Part shown: positions 1 to 9,135 of the stretch, one piece after another
Numbering within the stretch: the stretch's first letter is position 1
How the letters are laid out: each line of letters starts with the position of its first letter
Assembly (NCBI RefSeq): GCF_008801605.1
Contig: NZ_VZPJ01000021.1
Span: 16,666 to 80,665, forward strand
Direction: 5' to 3'
DNA length: 64,000 nucleotides
Origin: Pseudomonas brassicacearum subsp. brassicacearum
GTDB lineage: Bacteria; Pseudomonadota; Gammaproteobacteria; Pseudomonadales; Pseudomonadaceae
The notes under the pieces: generated by a model
Told to the model about the DNA's origin: nothing
Seen by the model: only the letters and a program-made list of their open reading frames with translations
The model's database searches: none
Made by a program: the position numbers and the translations under genes

Positions 1-1
1 C

Positions 2-454
2 GTCACGGTGAAGGTTCGTTGCGACAGCGCCGCGCCCTGGACGGTGTTCGTGCCCGCTCAAGTGCGCCTGTTTCGGGAAATTGTCACCACCACTCGTCCG
101 CTCAAGCGGGCCGGAATCGTCGAGCCCCAGGACGTGATGTTGCGTGAACGGGACATCAGCCAGATCACCCAGGGCTTCCTGACCTCCGTCGACCAGGCCA
201 TCGGGCAGAAACTTGTCCGACCAATGGTCGCCGATCAGGTCGTGACGCTGGTGCATCTGGAGCAGGCCGAGGTAGTCCGCAAGGGCGACCAGGTTGTGAT
301 CACCGCCCGCACCGGTTCCCTGGCCGTGCGGATGCCCGGCGAGGCCCTGTCCAACGGCGGTATGCGTGAACAGATACGGGTAAAAAACCTCAATTCCCAG
401 CGCGTGATCAAGGCGCAGGTGATGGCCCCGGGCCAAGTGGAAGTGGCGATGTAG
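2..454 (+). CDS. flgA: Flagellar P-ring chaperone FlgA, 5' end missing
   Basis: This is the C-terminal part of the periplasmic chaperone that assists assembly of the flagellar P ring from FlgI. The frame is open to the left window edge, so the true start and signal peptide lie outside. About 150 residues are visible. They include the SAF-like segment (RPLKRAGIVEPQDVMLRERD) and the C-terminal beta-rich region ending in VKNLNSQRVIKAQV, both typical of FlgA. The neighbours flgM and flgN downstream match the usual Pseudomonas order flgA-flgM-flgN. The identification is firm; the start cannot be placed. Confidence 0.9.
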   Translation, partial: VTVKVRCDSAAPWTVFVPAQVRLFREIVTTTRPLKRAGIVEPQDVMLRERDISQITQGFLTSVDQAIGQKLVRPMVADQVVTLVHLEQAEVVRKGDQVVITARTGSLAVRMPGEALSNGGMREQIRVKNLNSQRVIKAQVMAPGQVEVAM

Positions 455-563
455 TGATCTGGTAGAGGAGGTAGAAAGCTGGCGCTTGATCCCGGTGTTC
501 CCTAGACTGTGCCTTACGCAAAGGCAAGCGCAGACGTGCGCAAGTTCATTTCATAAATGAGCC

Positions 564-590
564 TAAAGTTATTTTGGGGATGGCCGAAAA
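564..590 (+). promoter_or_regulatory. Sigma-28 (FliA) promoter of flgM
   Basis: TAAA at 564-567 is followed after exactly 15 bp by GCCGAAAA at 583-590. The sigma-28 consensus is TAAA-N15-GCCGATAA, so there is one mismatch. It lies 36 bp before the flgM start, which fits the known late-class expression of flgM. Confidence 0.75.
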
Positions 591-626
591 CATGGCAAGC
601 GTCCAAATACCCAGAGGTTTTTTACC

Positions 627-944
627 ATGGTCATCGATTTCAATCGTTTAAACAGCTCTTCACCGCTGCCAGGCACCACGCGTACCAGCGCCACCAAGGA
701 AACCGCCGAAGCCGGCAAATCCGCACCGCTGCCTACACCAGCCGAACAGGTCAGCAACGGGGAGTCGGTACACCTCAGCAATGAGGCTCAGCAGTTGCAG
801 AAGGTCACTGACAAGCTGCGCGATCAACCTGTCGTCGACAACGCCCGCGTGGCCGAGTTGAAAGCAGCAATCGCTGATGGCAGCTACAAAGTCGACAGCA
901 ACCGCGTAGCCAGCAAACTGCTCAACTTCGAAGCCCAGCGCTAG
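627..944 (+). CDS. flgM: Anti-sigma-28 factor FlgM
   Basis: FlgM binds FliA (sigma-28) in the cytoplasm and holds late flagellar transcription until the hook is complete, when it is exported through the flagellar apparatus. The protein has 105 residues, the usual length. The N-terminal half is polar and probably disordered. The C-terminal half (about residues 45-105) has the conserved NEAQQLQ and VRVAELKAAIADGSY-like segments that contact the sigma factor. The start at 627 has an AGAGG ribosome site at 613-617. A sigma-28 promoter lies just upstream, and flgN follows after 47 bp. Confidence 0.93.
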   Translation: MVIDFNRLNSSSPLPGTTRTSATKETAEAGKSAPLPTPAEQVSNGESVHLSNEAQQLQKVTDKLRDQPVVDNARVAELKAAIADGSYKVDSNRVASKLLNFEAQR

Positions 945-991
945 GCCGCCGCCTGCGCCAGGCTTTTGGACGCTAAGACCCAAGGCCAGCC

Positions 992-1459
992 ATGCACGAC
1001 ACTCATTTGTTGCAATTGATCATCGACGACTTTGTTCCAGCGCAACAGCTACTGGAATTGTTGCAGGCCGAATCCGTGGCATTGCACGGTCGTGACATGC
1101 CTCTGCTGGAGAATATCCTGGCGCAGAAACAGGCCTTGATCATCCTGCTTGACCAGCATGGCCGCAAACGCAGCGAGATCCTCGTCAGCCTCAACCTGCC
1201 CGCCAGCCATGAAGGCCTCGAGCAACTGGCCAGCCAGTCGACGATTGGCGATCAGCTACTGTCCCAGAGCAAAGTACTCAACGACCTGCTCGCCCAATGC
1301 CAGGCAACCAACGCTCGCAACGGCCAGTCGATCCTGATGCAGCAGGCCGCCACCGCCAACCAGTTGCGCATCCTCAACGGTGGCGAGATCCCGACGCTGT
1401 ATGACGCTAGCGGTTCAACGGCCAGAATGGTCAAGCATCGCCCGCTCAGCCAGGCATGA
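992..1459 (+). CDS. flgN: Flagellar export chaperone FlgN
   Basis: FlgN is the cytoplasmic chaperone for the hook-filament junction proteins FlgK and FlgL. The product of 155 residues is predicted almost wholly alpha-helical, with the FlgN-family pattern of long amphipathic helices (LLELLQAESVALHGRDMPLL, then LLAQCQATNARNG). It sits directly behind flgM, probably in the same transcript. Length and position agree with Pseudomonas FlgN. Confidence 0.92.
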   Translation: MHDTHLLQLIIDDFVPAQQLLELLQAESVALHGRDMPLLENILAQKQALIILLDQHGRKRSEILVSLNLPASHEGLEQLASQSTIGDQLLSQSKVLNDLLAQCQATNARNGQSILMQQAATANQLRILNGGEIPTLYDASGSTARMVKHRPLSQA

Positions 1460-1551
1460 AACGAACAATGCCTTCGCTCTATCAACGCGCGATACATGCT
1501 GGCAAAATGCCGGCCATTCGTAGTCGTATTTTGCCTGGAGATTGACTCACC

Positions 1552-2298
1552 GTGTTCAATGCCTCAAACGCGGATGATGCTCCGCAGCCACCCAAGGTCC
1601 TCACCACGCCCCTGGAAATCTCCGGCAACCTGCGGATGCTGCAAGAGAGCCACGACCCACTGATCATCACCTTCCACGAACGTAGCCAGCGCTTCCAGAG
1701 CTACCTGGTCAACGTCGATCGTGAGACCAACTCCATTGCCCTGGATGAAATGATTCCCCGGGACGGCGAGCGTTTCCTGCTGGCGGGCGAGCCTTTTCGT
1801 GTCGAGGGTTTCCATGACGGCGTGCGTATCGCATGGGATGGCAAGGGCCCACTGACCATCGATGAATCCAGCGACGGTCGCTGCTATCGCGGCGCCCTGC
1901 CCGACGAAGTGGTCTACCACCAACGTCGCAACGCCTTCCGCGCCGCCCTGAAACTGGCACAACTGGTGAGCGTTGAACTGGGCGGTGACAAGCTCAAGTC
2001 CCCGGTGGACGGCAAGCTGCTGGACATCTCTGCCACCGGTTGCAAGTTGCGGTTTGACGGCGACATCACGGAGCGACTGCAATTGGGCCAGGTGTACGAG
2101 CGCTTCATCGCGGCCCTGCCTTTTGGCAACATGACCGCGCCAGTCGAGCTGCGTTACCTGCATTTCGAAGAAAGGATCAACACCACGTTCGCCGGCGTAC
2201 GCTTCCACAACATCAGTGGCCTGGTGCAACGGCAGGTCGAGCGGTTCGTCTACCAGCTCCAACGAGAAGCCCGGCGCTTCGATAAAGACGACCTCTGA
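1552..2298 (+). CDS. ycgR: Flagellar brake protein YcgR (PilZ domain)
   Basis: This c-di-GMP-responsive protein slows the flagellar motor. It has 248 residues: an N-terminal YcgR domain (about 20-115), then a PilZ domain (about 120-240). The PilZ ligand motif appears as YHQRRNAFRA (RxxxR) and, further on, DISATGCKL (D/NxSxxG type). The start is a GTG at 1552 preceded by GGAG about 10 bp upstream; no better ATG is in frame. It ends at a bidirectional terminator. Confidence 0.92.
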   Translation: MFNASNADDAPQPPKVLTTPLEISGNLRMLQESHDPLIITFHERSQRFQSYLVNVDRETNSIALDEMIPRDGERFLLAGEPFRVEGFHDGVRIAWDGKGPLTIDESSDGRCYRGALPDEVVYHQRRNAFRAALKLAQLVSVELGGDKLKSPVDGKLLDISATGCKLRFDGDITERLQLGQVYERFIAALPFGNMTAPVELRYLHFEERINTTFAGVRFHNISGLVQRQVERFVYQLQREARRFDKDDL

Positions 2299-2307
2299 TT
2301 TTCGAGG

Positions 2308-2350
2308 CAAAAAAAACGGGCAGTCCCTTGCGGCGACTGCCCGTTTTTTC
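2308..2350. terminator. Bidirectional terminator between ycgR and the MFS gene
   Basis: A 9-bp stem (CGGGCAGTC 2317-2325 / GACTGCCCG 2335-2343) is flanked by an A-run on the left and a T-run on the right, so it can end both convergent transcripts. Confidence 0.9.
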
Positions 2351-2359
2351 ATGCCTGCT

Positions 2360-3727
2360 TCAAGGCCTGGCCTGGGTAAAACTCGGTGTCTCAGGCTCCT
2401 CAGGCCCAGTCTCGGCCTCGGTCGCGGTCTCAGTGGCCGGCTCAGGCTCCACGTCCGGATTGGCCGGAGCCTGCATCTGCTCCTGCACCACCTGCTCATC
2501 CACCCGCGGATCAAGACACGCCACCAAAGGCGAACTCGACATGCTGTCCGGCATCGCCACGTGATGCAGCGGTGCGTCATCGACCTGATGCAGGTTGGTC
2601 ACCGCTTTCGGCCGGATCCGCCACACCAGCACCAAGGCGAAGAAAGCGAAAAAGCCGTAGAGCATCTGGCTGCCAAACATCTTCATCAGCACGCCGGCCA
2701 CCAGCGGCCCGATACTGGCCCCCACGCCGTAGGTCACCAGCAGCATCGCGGTCAGGGACACCCTTCGATCAGCTTCGACGTGGTCGTTGGAAAACGCTAC
2801 CGCCAGCGGATACAGGCAGAACTGCACCAGCGAACAGAAGAACCCCGCGACGAACAGCACCTCCAGCGGCACCGTCGGAAGAATCGCCAACGGCAACGCA
2901 CAGATCGTCAGCACCAGCGCAAAGCAGCGGATCAGCAGCGCCCGGTCATAACGATCGGACAGCCAGCCCAGGGGCCACTGCACCAGCAGTCCGGCGAAGA
3001 TGCAGCTACCCATGAACAGACCGACCTGCTCGGTCGACAGGCCCTGCTGAGAGGCATATAGGGGCGCCAGGCCATAGAACGAGCCGACGATCAACCCGGA
3101 GCCCAGCACCGTACTCAATGACTGCGGCACACGCTTGATGAAGAAGCGCGGCTCCATGGGCGCCGGATGCAGCGCCGCCGGGTGAATTCGCCGGGTCAGC
3201 GTCACCGGCACCAGGCACAAGGCGAAGCACAGCGCCACCAGCATCAACAGCTCAGGCCCCAGGGCCGGATGCATGACCAGGATCAACTGACCCAGCACCA
3301 ACCCCAGGTACGAGGCAATCATGTAGCCGCTGAACACCACGCCACGCTGCTTGGCATCGGCTTGCTCGTTGAGCCAGCTCTCGATGACCATGTACTGGCA
3401 CATCATCCCGAGGCCGACAATCATCCGCAGCACGATCCAGGCCGGCAGCCAGTTCACCAGGCCATGGCCCAGCACTGCCGCCCCGACGATCCCGGCGCAG
3501 GCCGAATAGGCGCGGATGTGGCCGACGCGGGCGATCAGCCGGTGGCCGATCTTGCCACCCAGCACCAGGCCGAAATAGTTGGCGGCCATCAGCGCACCGA
3601 CCCAGAGGCTGTCCACATGGTCGGCGGCCAGGCGCAAGGCCAGGTAAGTACTCAAGAGGCCCGAGCCGATCAACATCATCAGCGAGGCGAAATAAAGCGC
3701 TCGAAAAGGTTTCCAGATTTGGCGCAT
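2360..3727 (-). CDS. MFS transporter
   Basis: This is a major facilitator superfamily permease of the inner membrane; the substrate is unknown. It has 455 residues with about 12 predicted membrane segments, the MFS loop motif GGKIGHRLIAR after the second helix, and a related GWLSDRYDRALL in the second half. The last 60 residues form an unusual acidic Pro/Glu/Thr-rich tail (EPEPATETATEAETGPEEPE). It lies 70 bp downstream of the glutamine synthetase-like gene on the same strand, so the two may be co-transcribed and share a substrate. Confidence 0.85.
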   Translation of the reverse strand: MRQIWKPFRALYFASLMMLIGSGLLSTYLALRLAADHVDSLWVGALMAANYFGLVLGGKIGHRLIARVGHIRAYSACAGIVGAAVLGHGLVNWLPAWIVLRMIVGLGMMCQYMVIESWLNEQADAKQRGVVFSGYMIASYLGLVLGQLILVMHPALGPELLMLVALCFALCLVPVTLTRRIHPAALHPAPMEPRFFIKRVPQSLSTVLGSGLIVGSFYGLAPLYASQQGLSTEQVGLFMGSCIFAGLLVQWPLGWLSDRYDRALLIRCFALVLTICALPLAILPTVPLEVLFVAGFFCSLVQFCLYPLAVAFSNDHVEADRRVSLTAMLLVTYGVGASIGPLVAGVLMKMFGSQMLYGFFAFFALVLVWRIRPKAVTNLHQVDDAPLHHVAMPDSMSSSPLVACLDPRVDEQVVQEQMQAPANPDVEPEPATETATEAETGPEEPETPSFTQARP

Positions 3728-3797
3728 CGGCGTTCCGAGCGGCTCCTTGAGGTGAGTAAGGGCTACCTGTTGAAGATAGCCCGAATGCGACGGTTCG

Positions 3798-5141
3798 TTA
3801 GGCCTGGGCCGCTAGGACACGCCGCTCCCAGGGCGTGATTTCATCGAAGAAGCTGGTCAGCTCCAGGGTCTTGGAGGCGATGTAGCCTTCGATGAACTCC
3901 GCACCGAACAGTTCCTTCGCCAGATGACTACGCTTCAGACGCTCCAAGGCGGCATGCAAGGTACATGGCAACGACAGATTATCCGGCACTTCGAATTCGC
4001 CCTGGATCGCCGCGCTCGGCTCCAGCCGATGCTCAATCCCATACAGCCCGGCGGCCAGGCTGGCGGCAATCGCCAGGTAGGGGTTGGCATCGGCCCCCGG
4101 CAAGCGGTTCTCGACCCGCCGGGCCACCGGCGAACTGGCAGGAATCCGCAACCCGGCCGAACGGTTGTCATGGGACCAACAGGCATTGTTCGGCGAGGCG
4201 AACGGGTGGCACAGGCGCTGGTAGGAATTCACGTTCGGCGCGAACAACGCGGTGAAGTCCGCCAGGCACGCCTGTTGCCCACCGATGAAATGCCGGAAAG
4301 TCGCCGTCGCTTCGCCCGCTTCATCGCTGAAAACGTTACGACCGCTGTCTGCCTCGACGACGCTCTGATGGATGTGCATCGAACTGCCCGGCGTGTGGGC
4401 CAGGGGCTTGGCCATGCAGACCACGGTCAGACCGTGCTTGAGCGCCACTTCCTTGAGCAGGTGCTTGAACAGGAAGGTCTGGTCGGCCAGCAACAGCGGG
4501 TCGCCGTGCAGCAGATTGATCTCGAACTGGCTCACGCCCATTTCATGCATGAAGGTGTCGCGAGGCAGGCCCAGCGCCGCCATGCATGCATAGACTTCAC
4601 TGAAGAACGGGCGCAGGCCATTGTTGGAGCTGACGCTGAACGCCGAATGGCCGTCTTCGCGACGTCCATCCATGCCCATCGGCGGCTGGAACGGCTGGGT
4701 CGGGTCCGGATTGGGGGCGAACACGAAGAATTCCAGTTCGGTCGCCACCACCGGCGCCAGGCCCAAGGCTGCATAGCGAGCGACAACGGCCTTGAGCTGG
4801 CCGCGCGTCGAGAGCCGGGAGCTTTCACCGGTCAACTCGTCGGCATCGCAGATCGCCAGGGCGCGGGGCTGCTGGCTCCAGGGCAGACGGTGGATCTGTT
4901 TCGGATCGGCCACCAGCGCCAGGTCGCCGTCGTCGCTGCCGTAGAAACGCGACGGCGGATAACCGCCCATGATGCATTGCAGCAGCACGCCCCGCGCCAA
5001 CTGCAGCCGCCGGCCTTCGAGGAACCCCTCAGCGGTCATTACCTTGCCCCGCGGCACGCCATTCAAATCCGGCGTGACACATTCAATCTCATCAATGCCC
5101 GTCAGTCGCTGCGCGAGTGAACGCTGGCCATCGGTCGTCAT
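3798..5141 (-). CDS. Glutamine synthetase-family ligase (gamma-glutamylpolyamine synthetase-like)
   Basis: This is an ATP-dependent amide ligase of the glutamine synthetase fold. Family resemblance suggests gamma-glutamylation of a polyamine or amine rather than ammonia, but the substrate cannot be fixed from sequence. The 447 residues carry the metal and nucleotide signatures: ELEFFVF around residue 135, GSSMHIHQS (His-containing loop) and the NSYQRLCHPFASPNNACWSHDNRSAGLRIP region. The start at 5141 is chosen because AAGGA lies 7 bp upstream. The frame could extend further upstream, but without that support. Confidence 0.82.
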   Translation of the reverse strand: MTTDGQRSLAQRLTGIDEIECVTPDLNGVPRGKVMTAEGFLEGRRLQLARGVLLQCIMGGYPPSRFYGSDDGDLALVADPKQIHRLPWSQQPRALAICDADELTGESSRLSTRGQLKAVVARYAALGLAPVVATELEFFVFAPNPDPTQPFQPPMGMDGRREDGHSAFSVSSNNGLRPFFSEVYACMAALGLPRDTFMHEMGVSQFEINLLHGDPLLLADQTFLFKHLLKEVALKHGLTVVCMAKPLAHTPGSSMHIHQSVVEADSGRNVFSDEAGEATATFRHFIGGQQACLADFTALFAPNVNSYQRLCHPFASPNNACWSHDNRSAGLRIPASSPVARRVENRLPGADANPYLAIAASLAAGLYGIEHRLEPSAAIQGEFEVPDNLSLPCTLHAALERLKRSHLAKELFGAEFIEGYIASKTLELTSFFDEITPWERRVLAAQA

Positions 5142-5251
5142 GACGCAATCCTTGTTATGTGCGAGCCGCGAACGGCAACCCGTACAAAATAGGCTTCGGC
5201 TGTTCGGAATATCAAGCACCCGCAGACAATTAAAATCTTGTGCAATACGAG

Positions 5252-5340
5252 TGTGGGAGCGAGCTTGCTCGCGATGGCGTCGGCTCAGTCAATATTGAGC
5301 TGACTGATACATCGCTATCGCGAGCAAGCTCGCTCCCACA
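5252..5340. repeat. REP pair (REPIN), type 1
   Basis: Two copies of GTGGGAGCGAGCTTGCTCGC face each other as an inverted pair separated by about 45 bp. This is the arrangement of Pseudomonas REPINs. It lies between two same-strand genes. Confidence 0.85.
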
Positions 5341-5373
5341 GGGGATTTGTGCTGCTTTTTATAAAGCGCACGC

Positions 5374-6066
5374 TCAGGGCAGGTAAAGCCGGAACACCCC
5401 ACCACCCAATACACCGCCATTGGCGATTTCGGTACGCCCGCTCACGCCGCCGCGCTGGTGCAGCCCGGCGATCCGCGCGGCGAAGTACAGGCCCAGCCCG
5501 GTGCTGCCGCTGCTGTGGTTGATGCCCTGCACGTACTCGGCCTGACGCTCGATCATCTCTGGCGGGTAACCTTCGCCGTCGTCATTGATGGTCAGCACCA
5601 GTTGCCCGGCCTCGTCGCTCACACTGATCAGCAATGCCTGGCGCGCATGGCGAATGGCGTTGTTGATGCAGTTGTCGAGCACCGAAGCAATCAGTTCACG
5701 GTCGAAAAAGCCCAAGGGGCTGAGCGGATCGACTTCATAGGTGACCATGATCCCGCGACTGCGGAACACGTCCTGATGGCCGGCCAGTTGCGCCTCGATG
5801 AAGTCATCCAGTTCATGGTAGGCCGGGTGCAGCGGCAACTGGTTGACACCGAGCTTGTACAGCCCCAGCAGTTGCACCAGCAAACCATTGAGATGGGCGA
5901 ATTCGAACTCGATGACGCCTTGCTCCGAGGTCTGGCGCTCGGCGTCGGGCAAGCGCTCGAGCCATTGCGTATGCGTCTGCATGAGCAAGGTCAGGGAGTT
6001 CTTCATGTCGTGCACGGTAGACGCGATCACCGTGGAAAAATCGAGGGCCTGTTCGCTGTCATTCAT
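5374..6066 (-). CDS. Soluble sensor histidine kinase
   Basis: This is a cytoplasmic histidine kinase without membrane segments, 230 residues from the chosen start. The phosphoacceptor box is VHDMKNSLTLL (about residues 17-27). ATP-binding boxes follow: N box DNCINNAIRHA, G1 NDDGEGYPPEM and G2 GSTGLGLYFAARIAGLH. The start ATG at 6066 overlaps the end of the upstream response regulator gene by 8 bp, implying translational coupling and partnership. There is no obvious input domain, so the partner may supply regulation. Confidence 0.85.
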   Translation of the reverse strand: MNDSEQALDFSTVIASTVHDMKNSLTLLMQTHTQWLERLPDAERQTSEQGVIEFEFAHLNGLLVQLLGLYKLGVNQLPLHPAYHELDDFIEAQLAGHQDVFRSRGIMVTYEVDPLSPLGFFDRELIASVLDNCINNAIRHARQALLISVSDEAGQLVLTINDDGEGYPPEMIERQAEYVQGINHSSGSTGLGLYFAARIAGLHQRGGVSGRTEIANGGVLGGGVFRLYLP

Positions 6067-7666
6067 CGCCAAATGCCTTGCTTCGCAGTTTTTGATAACG
6101 CGCAAAACGCGCATCGGTGTCGGGCATCATGCCCACCAGTTTCAGGCAGGCGCGGCACTCCTGCAGCAGTTCCGATTCCACGCTGGTGTCGGTGCCATGC
6201 AGCAGCGATTGCGCCATGTTCAGGGCAATACTGATGTTCTTCGGTTGCATCTTCAGGGCGCGGCGGAACAGCTCCCGCGCCTGCGGCAATGCACCGGTCT
6301 TGTAGACCCGCACGCCTTCGCGGTTCAACTCGGCGGCGGCATTGCCCTGGTTGAGAATGTTCGGGTCGTCGGTCAGCTTGGCGATGCCTTGCATCACCGT
6401 CGGGTCATCCCCGTAGATTTCCGCGCAGTTCTTGAGCATCGACTCGCCGGCGCTGGTCTGGCCAAGCATTTGCAGCTGCTTGGCCACCAGCAACGCGGCC
6501 TCGGCGCTCATGAATTGCTCCATGCCATCGAGGCGCTGCAAGGCCTGTTCTGTGAGCTTTTCGGCGGTTTCGGCATCGTTTAGCAACAGGCTGGTGGCCT
6601 TCATCAGCCGCGCCCGGACCTGCAGCCCCGGGTCGTTGAGGTTCTCCTTCGCCACGGCGCTGAGAGTCGTGTTGATCTCCAGCCGGGTGCGGGTGTCGAG
6701 GCCTTTTTCGCTGCCCTTGCTGATCAGCGCATGGGCCAGGCCGAGGTTGCTTTCCGGGTCCTTGAAGCGCGACTGCGCGCCCTGCCCGACCGCCTGGCGA
6801 TAGGCCCGGGAAGCCGTGTCGTAGTCTTCGTTGGTCATCGCCAGCTTGCCCAACAACGATTGGCGGCGCACCGCCAGCGGCGACAGGCGCACCGCCTCTT
6901 CCAGCACGTGCTGCGCCTGTTTGGTGTCACCTTCGGCCACCAGCACGTCGGCCATGCCGTCGTACAAGGCCGGCATCATCGGAAAGACTTTCAGGGCCTT
7001 TTCATAGACAGCCTTGGCCTGCCCCACCTGGCCGCGCTTGAACATCAACTTGCCCAGCCCCGCATAGGCCCACGGCAACGGGCGATCCGCGATGATGGAG
7101 TTGTACAGTCGTTCAAGAGCCTCGTTCTGATTCAGGTCGCGCAACGCATCGGCCCGATAACGCAGGCACAACGGCCCGTAGCGCGGGTCCTGCTTGCACA
7201 AGGCGATGCAGGCATTGAGCACTTCCATCGGCTTGCCACGATCGAGGGCTTGCAGGATCGGCTTGAGCAGGGTCTTGCGCTGCTCGAGCCGCTCCAGCCG
7301 CTGGGCCAGGCCGGAGCGGTTGAACGGTTTGGTCAGGTACGCATCCGGCTCATGCTCCAGGGCACTGAGCACCATCGCCTGGCTGGTCTCGGCGGTCACC
7401 ATGAGGAAAACACTTTCATGGCTGATCAATTTTTCGACCATCAGGTCTTCAAGCACCTGCTGGCCATTCTTGCGCCCATCGCCCAGGTGATAGTCCTGCA
7501 AGATGAAGTCATAGCGTTTCTGCGAGCACATGCGCAGCGCCACTTCACCGGTGTCGGCGGTGTCCACGTCCTTGACGCCCAGCTCACGCAGCATGGAACG
7601 GATCGAACTGCGGAAATCCGAGAAATCATCGACGATCAGAAAACTTTTTTGGTGGTACGCCAGCAT
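6059..7666 (-). CDS. Response regulator with TPR output
   Basis: This is a two-component regulator whose output is protein-protein interaction rather than DNA binding. Of 535 residues, about 1-125 are a receiver domain (FLIVDDFSDFRSS acidic pocket, phosphoacceptor Asp in FILQDYHLG, and LVTAETS/YLTKPF switch residues). The rest is a chain of tetratricopeptide repeats, for example AYAGLGKLMFKRGQVGQAKAVYEKAL. It overlaps the histidine kinase gene that follows. The target pathway is not evident; the flagellar cluster nearby is on the other strand. Confidence 0.88.
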   Translation of the reverse strand: MLAYHQKSFLIVDDFSDFRSSIRSMLRELGVKDVDTADTGEVALRMCSQKRYDFILQDYHLGDGRKNGQQVLEDLMVEKLISHESVFLMVTAETSQAMVLSALEHEPDAYLTKPFNRSGLAQRLERLEQRKTLLKPILQALDRGKPMEVLNACIALCKQDPRYGPLCLRYRADALRDLNQNEALERLYNSIIADRPLPWAYAGLGKLMFKRGQVGQAKAVYEKALKVFPMMPALYDGMADVLVAEGDTKQAQHVLEEAVRLSPLAVRRQSLLGKLAMTNEDYDTASRAYRQAVGQGAQSRFKDPESNLGLAHALISKGSEKGLDTRTRLEINTTLSAVAKENLNDPGLQVRARLMKATSLLLNDAETAEKLTEQALQRLDGMEQFMSAEAALLVAKQLQMLGQTSAGESMLKNCAEIYGDDPTVMQGIAKLTDDPNILNQGNAAAELNREGVRVYKTGALPQARELFRRALKMQPKNISIALNMAQSLLHGTDTSVESELLQECRACLKLVGMMPDTDARFARYQKLRSKAFGDE

Positions 7667-8191
7667 CGAGGATGTCCAGGCAAGTAAGAAAATAACCTAA
7701 TGGCATAACAACGAAACGCCGTGTCACAACCCCGAGGCGCGCAGATGATAGCCACCAGCCGGCAACGTTCAAGGGATTTCAGCACCCGCTTGGCCTGGCT
7801 GAGTCGTGACGCACATTGCGAGCCGAAACGTTGGAGAGAAACGGGCTCATCGGGTTATCGGCAGGAGATGGCGTTCCGTTAAGGGGAAGGTGTGGGAGAA
7901 ACCGAGTACCGAGGACCTGCCAAGCACAGAACCGTGGCAAACAACGAATCTGTGGCGAGGGGATTTATCCCCGCTGGGTCGCGAAGCGGCCCCAGTAAGC
8001 CGACACCCGATCATACTGATACAACGCGAACACAAACTCAGGGGGCTGCTCCGCAGCCCAGCGGGGATAAATCCCCTCGCCACAGCGGATGATGTAAGGC
8101 CCTCCCCCCTCGGCTCAGTCCTATTCTTTACAACCACCGTAGCAGGCGATTCAGCCTCTTGCCTCGCCGGCCGCGTACTGGCTCTCGCTAA
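7667..8191. other. Intergenic region with type 2 REP pair
   Basis: No gene is supported here. The left 140 bp form the upstream region of the response regulator. The rest holds a REP pair of a second class (see 7951-8085) and about 100 bp without recognisable structure before the immunity gene array. Confidence 0.6.
7951..8085. repeat. REP pair, type 2 (GAGGGGATTTATCCCC class)
   Basis: TGTGGCGAGGGGATTTATCC begins the left copy at 7951. The right copy, inverted, ends at 8085. Inner arms with GCTGGG and the GGGGCTGC-type hairpins are also mirrored. The family differs from the GTGGGAGC REPs elsewhere in the window. Confidence 0.8.
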
Positions 8192-8788
8192 TCAGCAAAT
8201 AACTTTACCCTCACCATTCACACCCTCGAATAGCATTCCTGTGAGCCCCGCTCGCTCCAGCTGAAGCTTCACCTCCTCGCTAACGATCAATGCTCCCAAG
8301 TGTTTCTTGACACGAAAAATATGTTTTCCCTGAACCTTGGCGGGATCAATAACGAGACTCAGGAAGACGCTGTATTCGCCAGCTCGATCAGGTCGTACGG
8401 GGTCATTGACCTCATATTTTTTGAAAGCGGACCGTGATTCGTCTACGCAATCCAGTTGGGTCTCGACAATCATTACATAGTGACGATCGTGAGCTTGCTC
8501 CCCCGCAACCGTCACAGGCTCAAGCACGACATTCATATACGGTTCATCAACGTCGGGAATGCCCACCAATGCCTCCCTGGCTTTTTCGCTCAGGACCGGC
8601 ACAGAGGCATATCCAGCCAAGGAAAAATCCAGGCTCACACCTTCTTCACGAACCTCAAGGGCGTAGGTACACGGCTCCATGTACTCAGAAGAGGGGTCGA
8701 TGAAGAGCCAGTTGTTGCAATGTTTGATATCGCCCAGATACCAGCGCTCAGGAAACTGCACGTCTTCCCGCAATAAGTAATACTTCAT
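8192..8788 (-). CDS. Imm11-like (DUF1629) immunity protein, orphan
   Basis: This is a probable immunity protein of a polymorphic toxin system, acting in the cytoplasm against a toxin no longer visible here. Its 198 residues resemble the Imm11/DUF1629 family: an N-terminal MKYYLLRED, a central segment with GIPDVDEPYMNV, and a C-terminal HIFRVKKHLGALIVSEEVKLQLERAGLTGM, which is the most diagnostic part. It lies 17 bp behind the YezG-like immunity gene on the same strand. GC content is below that of the core genes, as expected for a mobile immunity cassette. The family call is from memory of the pattern. Confidence 0.65.
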   Translation of the reverse strand: MKYYLLREDVQFPERWYLGDIKHCNNWLFIDPSSEYMEPCTYALEVREEGVSLDFSLAGYASVPVLSEKAREALVGIPDVDEPYMNVVLEPVTVAGEQAHDRHYVMIVETQLDCVDESRSAFKKYEVNDPVRPDRAGEYSVFLSLVIDPAKVQGKHIFRVKKHLGALIVSEEVKLQLERAGLTGMLFEGVNGEGKVIC

Positions 8789-8805
8789 TTCAGCTCAAAA
8801 ACCAC

Positions 8806-9135
8806 TCAATCATCATAATTGTAATCAATGCTAATTTTCATTTTCTCCGCATCCAAGGTAACCGTGCACGAAGACCAGGCTATTCCAGCTTGGCACAAAC
8901 CATTTCCAATATAATAACTCCGAAGCTCAACCAACAATTCTGTCAAATCGCCCACAGCCTTGCTATCTGGATCGAACCAGCTTGAGCGGTTTGCCTTATC
9001 AAAATAATCGAATTCATAACTTCCTCCATCGGCCTCAGCAAAAAGCCTGGCTCTAACTACTATTTTCTGAGCCTCCGACGGACCAGCGTCTAACAAAAGC
9101 TGGCCAATTTTTTGATACAGTTCCTGTTCACTCAT
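8806..9135 (-). CDS. YezG/DUF600-like immunity protein, orphan
   Basis: This is a small acidic protein of 109 residues resembling the YezG (DUF600) immunity family: MSEQELYQKIGQLLLDAGPSEA at the start, a WFDPDSKAVGDLTELLVELRSYY segment, then WSSCTVTLDAEKMKISIDYNYDD. The ATG at 9135 overlaps the TAA of a toxin remnant upstream (TAATG), the usual layout of toxin-immunity pairs. Low GC and its position behind cdiA mark it as part of an orphan CDI module. Confidence 0.7.
   Translation of the reverse strand: MSEQELYQKIGQLLLDAGPSEAQKIVVRARLFAEADGGSYEFDYFDKANRSSWFDPDSKAVGDLTELLVELRSYYIGNGLCQAGIAWSSCTVTLDAEKMKISIDYNYDD

Noticed and set aside
7806..8264. Plus-strand frame of about 150 codons over the type 2 REP pair
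   Set aside because: It is made largely of REP sequence and overlaps the immunity gene on the other strand.
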